From an uncultured Lachnospiraceae bacterium (GTDB taxonomy: Bacteria; Bacillota; Clostridia; Lachnospirales; Lachnospiraceae), in assembly GCA_948470335.1 (NCBI GenBank), contig CAOKOL010000003.1, positions 62,001-126,000 on the forward strand: DNA of 64,000 nt. The letters are read 5' to 3'. Positions 1 through 8,199 of the stretch are shown here, piece after piece. Each line of letters opens with the position of its first letter. Positions within the stretch are counted from its first letter, which is position 1. Under the pieces are notes generated by a model that made no database searches, was not told the origin of the DNA, and saw only the letters and a program-made list of their open reading frames with translations. A program made the position numbers and the translations under genes.

Positions 1-198
1 CAGCTCGTTCTCGATATTGTCCAGCCACTCATGGGTAAAATGTGCATCCACGGTGTCCATAACCGCGGTTTTCTCATCCAGAATTACGTATGAATTGTAT
101 GCCATGCCGTTTTCTACGACATACTGGCCTTCAAACAGATCCACGTCATGATCGTTTACACCTACATACTTGATATCGTTTGTAATTGTAACACTCAT
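1..198 (-). CDS. fprA: Flavodiiron protein (FprA family A-type flavoprotein), 5' part only
   Basis: The gene runs off the left edge; only the first 66 codons are visible. The N-terminus (MSVTITNDIKYVGVNDHDVD, followed by an EGQYVVENGMAYNSY segment) is characteristic of FprA-type flavodiiron proteins, cytoplasmic di-iron/FMN enzymes that reduce O2 to water or NO to N2O in anaerobes. The metal ligands and flavodoxin domain lie outside the window. The ATG at 198 is preceded by AAAGGAG at about 208-214. A -10-like TATAAT lies on this strand at 274-279, and a small hairpin (CTGTCC/GGACAG, 240-256) falls in the leader. Family assignment is by N-terminal similarity only. Confidence 0.85.
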   Translation of the reverse strand, partial: MSVTITNDIKYVGVNDHDVDLFEGQYVVENGMAYNSYVILDEKTAVMDTVDAHFTHEWLDNIENEL

Positions 199-379
199 TA
201 TAGTATCCGCTCCTTTATATGATAATGTAATATGAAGGGCTGTCCGGTCGGGACAGTCGTCAGATTCGTGAATATTATAACACTGTTTGGGTGGAAAAGA
301 TAGCCTTTTCTTTATAAAAGAATGTATGAAAATTGGTTCATTGCGGCCGGTATTTTCCTGTTATTGACAGCCGCTCCAA

Positions 380-406
380 ACGAAATCCCGGATTGTGCAT
401 ATAATT
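380..406 (+). promoter_or_regulatory. Candidate mother-cell sporulation (SigK/SigE-like) promoter
   Basis: AC at 380-381 is followed after 16 bases by CATATAATT at 398-406. This approximates the SigK pattern AC-N16/17-CATANNNTA, differing only at the last base. It lies 54 bases upstream of the first collagen-like gene and resembles the better match upstream of the second one. Inference from consensus only. Confidence 0.35.
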
Positions 407-459
407 TAGTAGAATAAATGATTATCAGACAATATCAAATATGAACGAGGTGGTTTCAA

Positions 460-1374
460 TTGAATGGATGTTATGCAAACCGGATATTCGGTCCGCCGAA
501 TCTGTTCGGTATGGGGAGAAATCCCAACAGAACCCCTGGCCGGAATAGTCATCAAAACAGCGGCCGGAACCAGGTGCAGCCTTCTTGCGGTTTTGTATCC
601 GGAACGGACACGGACACAGCGGAGGAACCGCAGAATGGGGGCGCTGCAAAACCGGAAGGAACGGATGGTTTCCGCTGTTTCGGGCAGGGTTCGACGGAGT
701 CGGGCCCGCCGGTCTGTCCCGGCGGGTGCGCAGAGCCTTGCTTACAGGGAGCAGGAGAAGAGCCGCATTCCTGGGGCTGTTCCGGCAATCGGGGAGAACC
801 GGGTCCCCAGGGACCAAGAGGGGAGCCGGGTCCTCAGGGCTGTCCCGGTGATCGGGGAGAAGCAGGTCCCCAGGGGGTGACAGGCCCTCAGGGTCCCCAG
901 GGCGCAACCGGGCCGATGGGCCCAAGGGGAGAACCTGGTCCGCGGGGTCCGGCAGGCCCGGCCGGTTATCCCCAGAACAGTATCTTTGCGACATTTTCAG
1001 GTCAGAATCTTATCGTGCCGGAAAGCGCCGGCCTTCCGCTTAGAGCGGATATACCGGATATCACCCGGAATATTTCTCCCTGCGATCACTATTCGGTAAT
1101 GCTGACTCCCGGCTGTTACGCCATCAGCTATTATATCGCCGCGCTTCTGAAAAAGCCCGGCGTGATCAGGCTGACTCCGGTATTTAATGACCGTAAGCAG
1201 ACCGTATACACCACACATGCGGAGGCGGTCAGGCGGAAGGAAACGGTTGTGCTGTCGAGATATTTTATTATCGAAGTAGCCGATGCATCCACGCTGTTTT
1301 TTTCCTGGAATTCTTCGGCAGGCCCCTCCAGGATCAGCATGAATCTGAGCATTGAGAAGCGATGCAGGCAGTAG
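460..1374 (+). CDS. Collagen-like spore-surface protein, BclA type (304 aa)
   Basis: A 304-residue protein with three parts: a Gly/Asn/Pro/Cys-rich N-terminus (1-108), a collagen-like stretch of about 20 Gly-X-Y triplets (about 109-170, rich in GPQ, GEP and GPR) and a roughly 130-residue C-terminal domain. That layout is typical of exosporium filament proteins, whose C-terminal domain trimerises as a beta jelly roll. The start is taken as TTG at 460 behind CGAGGTGG; no ATG in this frame has a better site. Two other frames through the GC-rich repeat are open but carry no recognisable protein. It lies 20 bases upstream of a glycosyltransferase gene and is probably co-transcribed with it. There is no secretion signal, consistent with assembly from the mother cell. 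The spore location is inferred from family and promoter. Confidence 0.8.
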   Translation: MNGCYANRIFGPPNLFGMGRNPNRTPGRNSHQNSGRNQVQPSCGFVSGTDTDTAEEPQNGGAAKPEGTDGFRCFGQGSTESGPPVCPGGCAEPCLQGAGEEPHSWGCSGNRGEPGPQGPRGEPGPQGCPGDRGEAGPQGVTGPQGPQGATGPMGPRGEPGPRGPAGPAGYPQNSIFATFSGQNLIVPESAGLPLRADIPDITRNISPCDHYSVMLTPGCYAISYYIAALLKKPGVIRLTPVFNDRKQTVYTTHAEAVRRKETVVLSRYFIIEVADASTLFFSWNSSAGPSRISMNLSIEKRCRQ

Positions 1375-1394
1375 AGAAAGGAGACGGAGGACGT

Positions 1395-2471
1395 ATGGCG
1401 ACGATAAGCCTTTGCATGATTGTCAAAAATGAGGAAATGCATCTTGCCCGCTGCCTGGACAGTGTGGCGGGACTGGTGGAGGAAATTGTGATCGTGGATA
1501 CCGGGTCGGATGACCGGACGGTGGAAATAGCTTCCGCTTTTACGCCGAAGGTTTATTCCTATCCGTGGAAGGATGACTTTTCCGATGCCAGAAACTATTC
1601 CTTTTCCAAAGCAACAATGGACTACTGTATGTGGATGGATGCCGACGATATTCTGGAGGAGGCGCAGAAGGCTCCGTTTTTGCAGCTAAAACAGTCTCTG
1701 CAGCCGGATGTGGATATGGTTATGATGAGATATCATACTGCCTTTGACGAGGCCGGCATGCCTTCTTTTTCTTATTTCAGGGAGAGATGGATCAGAAACT
1801 GTCCCCGATACCGCTGGGTCGGGGAAGTTCATGAGGTGATTCCTCCCGGCGGCAGCGTAATTTATTCCGATATCGCCATCTGCCATAAAAAAATGAATGG
1901 CGGGGATCCTGACCGGAATCTGAACATATACCGGAAGATGATTGAGGAAGGAAAGCATTTGGAACCGAGGCAGCAATATTATTATGGGCGGGAGTTATAT
2001 TATCATAAACAGTATAAGGAAGCCGTTTCGGTGCTCGAACAGTTTCTGCTCTCCCCGGAAGGGTGGATTGAAAACAAGATAGAAGCCTGTTCTGTCTGTG
2101 CCGACTGTTACGGGCATCTGGGGCAGGAGCAGGCGGCGCTTATGACGCTTTTGCGCAGTATGAGCTTTGATCTGCCAAGAGCCGAGCTGTGCTGCGAAAT
2201 TGGGAAATATTTTCTGGAACATGGAAATTTCCGTCATGCGGTCTACTGGTACGAAACCGCATTGAACAGGCCACGAAATGAATGTTCCGGCGGATTTATT
2301 CTGCCGGACTGCTATGATTATGTTCCTCTTTTGCAGCTATGTGTATGCTATGACAAAATGGGAGACCGGCTGAAGGCAGAGGAGTATAATGAAAGAGCCG
2401 GAGCCTGCAAGCCTTATTCCAAGGCGTATCTTTATAATAAACGGTATTTTGACAGCATACAGGGTTCTTAG
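1395..2471 (+). CDS. Family 2 glycosyltransferase with TPR-like C-terminal part
   Basis: The N-terminus MATISLCMIVKNEE and the later IVDTGSDDRT are the nucleotide-sugar binding start of GT-A, family 2 glycosyltransferases. MWMDADD near residue 80 supplies the metal-binding DXD. After about residue 190 the protein is helical and tetratricopeptide-like (for example YYYGRELYYHKQYKEA), as in the SunS/SgtA-type subgroup. The ATG at 1395 is chosen because GGAGACGGAGG ends 4 bases before it; an upstream ATG at 1362 overlaps the collagen gene and lacks a site. Position between two collagen-like genes suggests that it glycosylates their Thr-rich repeats, as SgtA next to bclA3 is known to do in Clostridioides difficile. 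That role here is inference. Confidence 0.85.
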   Translation: MATISLCMIVKNEEMHLARCLDSVAGLVEEIVIVDTGSDDRTVEIASAFTPKVYSYPWKDDFSDARNYSFSKATMDYCMWMDADDILEEAQKAPFLQLKQSLQPDVDMVMMRYHTAFDEAGMPSFSYFRERWIRNCPRYRWVGEVHEVIPPGGSVIYSDIAICHKKMNGGDPDRNLNIYRKMIEEGKHLEPRQQYYYGRELYYHKQYKEAVSVLEQFLLSPEGWIENKIEACSVCADCYGHLGQEQAALMTLLRSMSFDLPRAELCCEIGKYFLEHGNFRHAVYWYETALNRPRNECSGGFILPDCYDYVPLLQLCVCYDKMGDRLKAEEYNERAGACKPYSKAYLYNKRYFDSIQGS

Positions 2472-2500
2472 CGTGCCGGCGGGGGATGGTGGGTAAAAGA

Positions 2501-2540
2501 AAAACGTCAGGACGGCTCATCCATATCCTGGCGTTTTCTT
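2501..2540 (+). terminator. Intrinsic terminator after the glycosyltransferase
   Basis: Left arm AAAACGTCAGGA (2501-2512) pairs with TCCTGGCGTTTT (2526-2537), with one G-T mismatch, and runs into a short T stretch. It closes the collagen/glycosyltransferase unit, so the second collagen gene must have its own promoter. Confidence 0.75.
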
Positions 2541-2587
2541 ATGTTTTTTCGCTTTTTTGGCGGTCCTGATTTTTTTGTAATATAGTA

Positions 2588-2614
2588 ACAAATAGCTCGG
2601 ATTTACATAAAATA
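2588..2614 (+). promoter_or_regulatory. Candidate SigK-type promoter of the second collagen-like gene
   Basis: AC at 2588-2589 and CATAAAATA at 2606-2614 are separated by exactly 16 bases, a full match to AC-N16/17-CATANNNTA recognised by the late mother-cell sigma factor SigK in Bacillus and clostridia. The start codon lies 60 bases downstream. No equally good SigA promoter is seen in the same gap. Confidence 0.55.
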
Positions 2615-2673
2615 TTTGTAGAAAAAGGTATTTTCTGAGTATCTTTTTATCATAAAGAAAGGATGTATTTTGG

Positions 2674-4242
2674 ATGAATCAAGGAAATATATGCGGCTGC
2701 TGTCAAAATCAGTGTTATAATCAGTGCCAGAACCAATGTCAGAATCAGTACCCGAACCAGTGCTGTCCGTCCTGCTGTGAACGCGGCCCTGCGGGCCCGA
2801 AAGGCGATCAGGGTCCTATAGGGCCTCAGGGAATGAAAGGGGATACCGGCTGTCCCGGACCGAAGGGCGACAGAGGTGAGCCGGGGCCGATGGGTCCGCA
2901 GGGCGTTCCCGGTGTTCCCGGTGCAAGAGGACCCAGAGGAAATACAGGTCCGGTAGGTCCCACCGGAAACACGGGTCCGAGAGGCTGTGTGGGTCCGAGA
3001 GGGTATGCGGGACCTCAGGGTATTCAGGGTGTCCAGGGTGTTCGGGGAGATGTGGGCCCGAAAGGCGATCCGGGTTGTGAAGGCCCGAAAGGCGATGTGG
3101 GCCCTCAGGGCCCGGCAGGCCCGGTGGGTCCGGCAGGCCCAGCAGGGCCGCAGGGTGATGTGGGGCCTCAGGGTCCAAGAGGTATTCCCGGCCCGGCAGG
3201 CCCGGTAGGTCCCACCGGTTCTATGGGTCCGCAGGGCGTAACCGGCCCGCAGGGCATTCAGGGAGTAACCGGCCCGGTCGGTCCACAGGGCCCGAAAGGA
3301 TGTCCGGGAGATGAGGGTCCGATGGGAGCGACGGGGGCGACAGGAGCCACAGGAGCCGACGGAGTGACAGGAGCTACGGGAGCGACAGGAGCGACAGGAG
3401 CCACGGGGGCAACAGGAGCTACGGGAGCGACAGGAGCTGACGGAGCGACAGGAGCTACGGGAGCCGACGGAGCTACGGGAGCGACAGGAGCCACAGGAGC
3501 TACGGGAGCCGACGGAGTGACAGGAGCTGACGGAGCTACGGGAGCGACAGGTGCAACAGGAGCCACGGGAGCTGACGGGGCCACAGGAGCTACGGGAGCC
3601 ACAGGTGCCGACGGAGCCACAGGAGCGACAGGAGCTACGGGAGCCACAGGAGCTGACGGAGTGACAGGAGCTACGGGAGCGACCGGCGCCACAGGTGCAA
3701 CAGGACCGACCGGCGCTGCGGGCACGGGGGCGATTATTCCGTTTGCGTCGGGGCTTCCGGTTTCTCTGACGACGGTTGCCGGAGGGCTTGCGGGACTGCC
3801 TGCATTTGTCGGATTTGGAAGCAGCGCGCAGGGGATTACGGTGCTGGGTTCCACGATTGACATCACAAATGCCAGCGGGACACTTTCTAACTTTGCTTTC
3901 CAGGTTCCCCGGAATGGTATTATTACCTCCTTCAGCGCATTCTTTAGTACGACGGTGGCCCTTTCTCTGATCGGCTCCACTGTTACGGTAAATGCGCAGA
4001 TTTACCAGTCTGCAACACCGAATAACGTATTTTCTCCGATTGCCGGAACACTGATCAGTCTGGCGCCGTCGATTTCCGGAATTGTTTCCGTCGGGACATT
4101 GCTAAACGGTGCGCTTACAGGGCTGAATATCCCTGTGACGGCTCAGACCCGGCTGATGCTGGTATTTTCGGCAGCGGCAAGCGGGGTGACGCTGCTTAAT
4201 ACGATTGCAGGGTATGCAAGCGCCGGTTTGAGCATTAATTAA
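2674..4242 (+). CDS. Collagen-like exosporium glycoprotein with BclB-type C-terminal domain (522 aa)
   Basis: Residues 1-37 form a Cys/Asn/Gln-rich head with repeated NQC motifs. Residues about 38-350 are an uninterrupted Gly-X-Y collagen-like region: first mixed triplets with many GPQ, GPK and GPR, then (about 217-345) almost pure GAT with interspersed GAD/GVT. The last 170 residues, with [26 protein letters not shown] and a [14 protein letters not shown] segment, match the C-terminal domain of the BclB exosporium glycoprotein family. The ATG at 2674 follows AAGAAAGGA. Dense Thr in the Y position would be ideal for O-glycosylation, as in BclA. It has its own SigK-like promoter and terminators on both sides. 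Spore-surface location is inferred from the family. Confidence 0.88.
   Translation: MNQGNICGCCQNQCYNQCQNQCQNQYPNQCCPSCCERGPAGPKGDQGPIGPQGMKGDTGCPGPKGDRGEPGPMGPQGVPGVPGARGPRGNTGPVGPTGNTGPRGCVGPRGYAGPQGIQGVQGVRGDVGPKGDPGCEGPKGDVGPQGPAGPVGPAGPAGPQGDVGPQGPRGIPGPAGPVGPTGSMGPQGVTGPQGIQGVTGPVGPQGPKGCPGDEGPMGATGATGATGADGVTGATGATGATGATGATGATGATGADGATGATGADGATGATGATGATGADGVTGADGATGATGATGATGADGATGATGATGADGATGATGATGATGADGVTGATGATGATGATGPTGAAGTGAIIPFASGLPVSLTTVAGGLAGLPAFVGFGSSAQGITVLGSTIDITNASGTLSNFAFQVPRNGIITSFSAFFSTTVALSLIGSTVTVNAQIYQSATPNNVFSPIAGTLISLAPSISGIVSVGTLLNGALTGLNIPVTAQTRLMLVFSAAASGVTLLNTIAGYASAGLSIN
3322..3717 (+). repeat. 9-bp codon-triplet tandem array (Gly-Ala-Thr/Asp)
   Basis: About 44 near-identical 9-base units of the form GGAGCNACN or GGAGCNGAC run without interruption and encode Gly-Ala-Thr with scattered Gly-Ala-Asp and Gly-Val-Thr. 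The third codon position varies (ACA, ACG, ACC), so the array is old enough to have drifted or is kept heterogeneous. The mirror-strand open frame (Ala-Pro-Val repeats) is a by-product. Confidence 0.9.
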
Positions 4243-4279
4243 TATCCGCCGCAGTGCGATCCCGCCCGGAGGGCTTTTT

Positions 4280-4370
4280 GTATCATAGGGAAGTTCGTAA
4301 GACTTTCCTATGATACGGTAAATCCCGGAGGCTTCGATATTCGAAACCTCCGGGATCGTTTCTTTCTTTT
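4280..4370. terminator. Double hairpin between convergent bclB-like gene and argG
   Basis: Hairpin 1 pairs GTATCATAGG with CCTATGATAC (4280-4316). Hairpin 2 pairs ATCCCGGAGG with CCTCCGGGAT (4322-4355), with an inner TTCG/CGAA extension. T-rich sequence follows on the plus strand, so hairpin 2 is a good rho-independent terminator for the collagen gene. As convergent genes meet here it may also serve argG. Confidence 0.75.
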
Positions 4371-5582
4371 TTATTTCTTTTCTACCTCGGCTTTTTTCAT
4401 AGCCCGTACTTTTAAAGACAGCCCGAACAGGTTGATAAATCCTTCCGCATCATGATGGTCGTACAGATCGCCTGTGGTGAAGGAGGCGATGGACTCATTG
4501 TATAAGGAATAAGGAGCGTTGGTGCCCTGCTTGATGATATTGCCTTTGTACAGCATCAGCTTTACATCGCCGGTCACATATTCCTGGGTCTTTTCAATAA
4601 AAGCCTGATAAGCTTCCCGCAGAGGGGTGAACCATTTGCCGCTGTATACCAGGTCGGCAAACTGGATGGCGATGGTTTTCTTGGCAGCCATGGTGTCCTT
4701 GTCAAGAATCAGTTCTTCCAGTTGCTGATGGGCTTCCATCAGGATGGTGCCGCCGGGGGTTTCGTATACGCCTCTGGACTTCATGCCTACCACCCGGTTT
4801 TCCACGATATCCACGATGCCGACGCCGTGCTTGCCGCCCAGGGTGTTTAACCTGCGGATAATGTCAGAAACCTTCATTTCCTCTCCGTCGATGGAAGTGG
4901 GAACGCCTTTTTCAAAATGAATGCTGATGGTTTCCCCTTCGTCGGGCGCTTCCTGGGGCGTTACGCCCAGCACCAGCAGATGGCTGTAGTTCGGTGCCTG
5001 ACCGGGGTCTTCCAGCTCCAGGCCTTCATGGCTGATATGCCACAGGTTTCTGTCCCGGCTGTAGCTGTTGTCAGCGGAGAAGGGCAGGTAAATATCGTGG
5101 TCTTCACAGTAACGGATTTCTTCCTCACGGGAGGAAATATCCCAGGTTCTCCACGGAGCAATGATTTTCAAATCGGGCGCCAGCGCCTTGATGCCCAGTT
5201 CAAACCGGACCTGATCGTTGCCCTTTCCGGTAGCGCCGTGGCAGATAGCCGTAGCCCCTTCTTTTCTGGCAATTTCCACCAGACGTTTTGCGATTACGGG
5301 GCGGGCCATGGAGGTGCCCAGCAGATATTTATTTTCATAGACAGTGCCGGCCTGAACGCAGGGCAGTACATAGTCGTCGCAGAACTCGTCCACCACGTCT
5401 TCGATGTACAGTTTGATGGCGCCGCCCACTTTGGCCCGTTCCTCCAGGCCGTCCAGCTCATTGCCCTGTCCCACGTCGATGCAGCAGCATACCACGTCGT
5501 AGTCGTAGTTTTCCTTTAACCACGGAATAATGGCCGTGGTGTCCAGTCCGCCTGAGTAGGCCAGTATTACTTTTTCTTTCAT
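4371..5582 (-). CDS. argG: Argininosuccinate synthase
   Basis: This 403-residue cytosolic enzyme joins citrulline and aspartate with ATP cleavage to form argininosuccinate, the penultimate step of arginine synthesis. The ATP pyrophosphatase P-loop AYSGGLDTT is at residues 8-16. The internal CHGATGKGNDQVRFE segment, which binds citrulline/aspartate and ATP, is intact. Length is normal for the family (about 400). The ATG at 5582 has AGGAGGA 11 bases upstream. argH is not adjacent, so the two genes are not in one operon here. A promoter at 5817-5845 would give a leader of about 230 bases with two stable hairpins, pointing to control at the RNA level besides any ArgR control. Confidence 0.97.
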   Translation of the reverse strand: MKEKVILAYSGGLDTTAIIPWLKENYDYDVVCCCIDVGQGNELDGLEERAKVGGAIKLYIEDVVDEFCDDYVLPCVQAGTVYENKYLLGTSMARPVIAKRLVEIARKEGATAICHGATGKGNDQVRFELGIKALAPDLKIIAPWRTWDISSREEEIRYCEDHDIYLPFSADNSYSRDRNLWHISHEGLELEDPGQAPNYSHLLVLGVTPQEAPDEGETISIHFEKGVPTSIDGEEMKVSDIIRRLNTLGGKHGVGIVDIVENRVVGMKSRGVYETPGGTILMEAHQQLEELILDKDTMAAKKTIAIQFADLVYSGKWFTPLREAYQAFIEKTQEYVTGDVKLMLYKGNIIKQGTNAPYSLYNESIASFTTGDLYDHHDAEGFINLFGLSLKVRAMKKAEVEKK

Positions 5583-5689
5583 AATTATGAATCCTCCTGA
5601 GATAATGGTTGGTCAATAAATGTATTCCCTGTACAAAGGATATGTATCCGGTGAAAATACGCCGGTCATGCAGATCGGATTGCGGAACA

Positions 5690-5802
5690 TCCGGCAAAGC
5701 GTGCCGCATCGAAAGCGATTCTGTGCGGCACGCTTTGTTTGCCGGATTGGCGTACTGTCAAACCGGGAATGAGAAACACACCCAACATGGATTGGATGTG
5801 TA
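5690..5802 (-). other. Structured argG leader with two hairpins
   Basis: A long inverted repeat (arms 5690-5708 and 5723-5746; TCCGGCA plus AAAGCGTGCCGCA against the complement with a 3-base bulge) and a shorter one (5776-5802; ACACATCCAA/TTGGGTGTGT on the transcript) lie in the presumptive 5' untranslated region. Neither is followed by a convincing U-run, so simple termination is not shown. No T-box consensus was recognised. Confidence 0.5.
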
Positions 5803-5816
5803 TTTCGTGCTTATTA

Positions 5817-5845
5817 AATATACAATAAAAATGCATATTTTGCAA
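5817..5845 (-). promoter_or_regulatory. argG promoter overlapped by an ArgR-like palindrome
   Basis: On the minus strand TTGCAA and TATATT are separated by exactly 17 bases, a good SigA promoter. A palindromic TGCATATTTTGCA at 5832-5844 overlaps the -35 box and spacer and resembles an ARG-box half-site pair (consensus rich in TGNAT/ATNCA). The ArgR assignment is inference. Confidence 0.5.
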
Positions 5846-6062
5846 TAGGTTCTTTGCGGGAAATCAGCGGAAAGCCGATTCTTTATGGGAAAATGCGGGC
5901 AGATGTTTTAGGGACAGATATTTAGGGGATGGGATAATAGTTGATTTTTGGCTGTTAAAATGGGATGATTTCTGATAAAATATAAATATCGGAATATCTG
6001 TTTCCATCCTATATAAGGATAGAAAACAACAGTTAGGAAGTATACATTCAGGAGGTGTATCA

Positions 6063-7667
6063 ATGGGCAGTTATTTGAATCCGGGAAGCAAAGCGTTACG
6101 GATGGCGCTCAATTCTGAGATCTATGTGGATAAAAGCGGCCTGATCGAAGAAATGAACCGTCGTGTTGATACATTGCAGCGTTTTGTCTGTGTCAGCCGT
6201 CCCAGGCGTTTCGGGAAGTCAATGGCGGCGGATATGCTGGCGGCTTACTATGGCTGCGGGGAGGATACAAAGGAGTTGTTTGACTGGTTAAAGGTCAGCC
6301 AGTCGCCGTCATATCGGGAGCATTTGAACAAATATGATGTGATTAAGATTAATATGCAGGAGTTTTCAAGCCTTACGGGAAGCGTGGACGAGATGCTTGA
6401 GATGCTTGAGATGCTGCAAAAATATTTGCGCTTCGATCTTTTGAACCAGTTTGATCAGGCGGTGTGTTTCAGGGATGAGGATAATCTGATTCAGGTGATG
6501 AAGGATATTTATTCCGGGACGCAGCGTTCTTTTGTAATTCTGATTGACGAGTGGGACTGTCTGTTCCGTGAATACCAAGAGGATAAAAAAGCACAGAAAA
6601 AATATCTGGACTTTCTGAGAATGTGGCTGAAAGACAAGGACTATGTGGGTCTGGCCTATATGACAGGTATCCTGCCGGTCAAAAAGTACGGTTCTCACTC
6701 TGCCCTGAACATGTTCACTGAATATTCCATGACCAATCCCCGTGAAATGGCGGAATTTTTCGGCTTTACGGAAAAGGAGGTACAGGCGCTTTGCGAAAAA
6801 TACGGCAGGAATTTTGAGGAAATCCGGGCTTGGTATGACGGATATGCCCTTGTGGCAATGGAGGGAACCGTACCCAGGACCTATTCCATGTACAGTCCGA
6901 AATCTGTCGTGGATGCTGTGTTAAGCGGTATATTTGATAATTACTGGAATCAGACGGAGACTTATGAAGCGCTGAAAGTTTATATCAGGATGAATTTTGA
7001 CGGCCTGAAGGATGCCGTAATCAGGATGCTTGCGGGAGAGAGTGTGCTGATTAATACAGGAACCTTTTCCAACGATATGACAACCTTTACAGGCAGGGAC
7101 GATGTACTGACTTTGTTGGTGCATTTGGGTTATCTGAGCTATCACTGGCCGGATAAAACGGTTTTCATTCCGAACAAAGAGGTTTCTCAGGAATATGTCA
7201 ATGCCATCAGTACCATGGACTGGCATGAGGTGATTCGTTCTTTTGAGCGTTCCCGAAGGCTTCTGGAGGAATTGTGGAAAATGAATGCGGAGGCCGTGGC
7301 AGAAGGGATCGACCGGGCTCATGAGGAGATATCTATTCTGCGATACAATGATGAAAATGCCCTAAGCTGTACGATTAATCTGGCCTTTTATTTTGCGAGA
7401 GAGTACTATACGATTGTAAGAGAGCTGCCTGTGGGGAAAGGATTTGCGGATATCTGCCTGATTCCCCGGAAGCTGTACGGGGACAAACCGGCCGCAGTGA
7501 TCGAACTGAAATGGGATAAAAGCGCAGAGGGAGCCGTCGCCCAAATCAAAGAAAGACGCTATGTGGAGGCATTGAAAGCGTATCGGGGGGAGCTGCTTCT
7601 GGTTGGGATTAATTATGACAAAAAAAGTAAAAAACATACCTGTGTAATTGAGCGGACTGAGAAATAA
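6063..7667 (+). CDS. AAA-ATPase-like protein with C-terminal PD-(D/E)XK nuclease-like domain (534 aa)
   Basis: The N-terminal part, with YVDKSGLIEEM followed by SRPRRFGKSM (P-loop-like, about residues 44-53) and ILIDEWD (Walker B-like, about 158), is the AAA-ATPase-like domain (Pfam AAA-ATPase_like). The C-terminal 100 residues, with GKGFADICLIPR and AAVIELKWDKS, form the PDDEXK_9-type restriction-endonuclease fold that usually accompanies it. This architecture is common and often multicopy in Bacteroides and Lachnospiraceae; its function is unknown. The ATG at 6063 follows AGGAGGTG. A hairpin (CTGTTT...ATCCT/AGGAT...AACAG, 5998-6032) sits just upstream of the ribosome binding site. It stands alone between terminators and has no partner gene. 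Confidence 0.85.
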   Translation: MGSYLNPGSKALRMALNSEIYVDKSGLIEEMNRRVDTLQRFVCVSRPRRFGKSMAADMLAAYYGCGEDTKELFDWLKVSQSPSYREHLNKYDVIKINMQEFSSLTGSVDEMLEMLEMLQKYLRFDLLNQFDQAVCFRDEDNLIQVMKDIYSGTQRSFVILIDEWDCLFREYQEDKKAQKKYLDFLRMWLKDKDYVGLAYMTGILPVKKYGSHSALNMFTEYSMTNPREMAEFFGFTEKEVQALCEKYGRNFEEIRAWYDGYALVAMEGTVPRTYSMYSPKSVVDAVLSGIFDNYWNQTETYEALKVYIRMNFDGLKDAVIRMLAGESVLINTGTFSNDMTTFTGRDDVLTLLVHLGYLSYHWPDKTVFIPNKEVSQEYVNAISTMDWHEVIRSFERSRRLLEELWKMNAEAVAEGIDRAHEEISILRYNDENALSCTINLAFYFAREYYTIVRELPVGKGFADICLIPRKLYGDKPAAVIELKWDKSAEGAVAQIKERRYVEALKAYRGELLLVGINYDKKSKKHTCVIERTEK

Positions 7668-7783
7668 AAACTCGCTTTTCGGAATTGTGTACTCACTAAA
7701 CGGGCTTATAAATATACATTGCAGGCAACAGGCAGATATTTTATAATCAAATATATAAATCAGAAGTTGCAAAGGAGAACTTT

Positions 7784-7972
7784 ATGAAATCAAGCAATAG
7801 AGATGATGGCTGGTTAACCGGAAGACTATATTTCAACAGAGAAGACAAAAGAGTAATCATCAGGAGACCGCAAAGTGGGTTTGGCTATACAATGAATTTA
7901 GGAAATAAGTGGACATGGATATTTAATATTATTGTTGTAATTATGATAGTTATACTGGCCAGTGTTCTTTAA
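7784..7972 (+). CDS. Small membrane protein, DUF5808-like (62 aa)
   Basis: A 62-residue protein with a hydrophilic N-terminal half containing DDGWLTGRLYFNREDKRV and then FGYTMNLGNKW, which resembles the DUF5808 pattern (DDxxWxxGxxYxNxxDxRxxVxxRxGxGxTxNxx). A single C-terminal membrane helix follows (WIFNIIVVIMIVILASVL). AAAGGAG sits 8 bases before the ATG, so it is probably translated. It follows the AAA-ATPase gene by 116 bases with no clear operon link. Function unknown. Confidence 0.65.
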   Translation: MKSSNRDDGWLTGRLYFNREDKRVIIRRPQSGFGYTMNLGNKWTWIFNIIVVIMIVILASVL

Positions 7973-8100
7973 AACAACGTCCGGTTTGAAGCGCTGTCAG
8001 GTGAATGTAAATCAGTAATCCTATGTGAAAATATACATTATACTTCAAATTTTAAACAGCGGGTACACTTTTCCGAAAAAGAAGAAGTTATTCCACAAAA

Positions 8101-8166
8101 TATCCGGCAGAATCCGCCGCATCAAAGGACGTGCCTTGTATGCATAAAGACGCATTCTGCCGGATA
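8101..8166 (-). terminator. Terminator-like hairpin at the end of the alpha-galactoside operon
   Basis: Perfect 13-base arms (TATCCGGCAGAAT, 8101-8113, and its complement, 8154-8166) with a 40-base loop lie 34 bases beyond the ATPase stop codon. On the minus strand the stem is followed by TTTTG. The 7973-8100 stretch to its left holds nothing recognisable. Confidence 0.55.
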
Positions 8167-8199
8167 TCAAGTTTTAAATTGTTTCAGAAGAAGAATGGA

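Noticed and set aside
464-880. Second plus-strand frame within the first collagen gene
   Set aside because: Starts at an ATG near the ribosome site but yields an Arg-rich protein without Gly-X-Y periodicity; the TTG-started frame has the collagen repeat and a folded C-terminus.
3322-3717. Possible CRISPR array
   Set aside because: The repeats are 9-bp codon triplets without spacers, inside a coding region.
3258-3980. Long minus-strand frame of Ala-Pro-Val repeats
   Set aside because: It is the exact mirror of the Gly-Ala-Thr coding array; no ribosome site and no independent composition.
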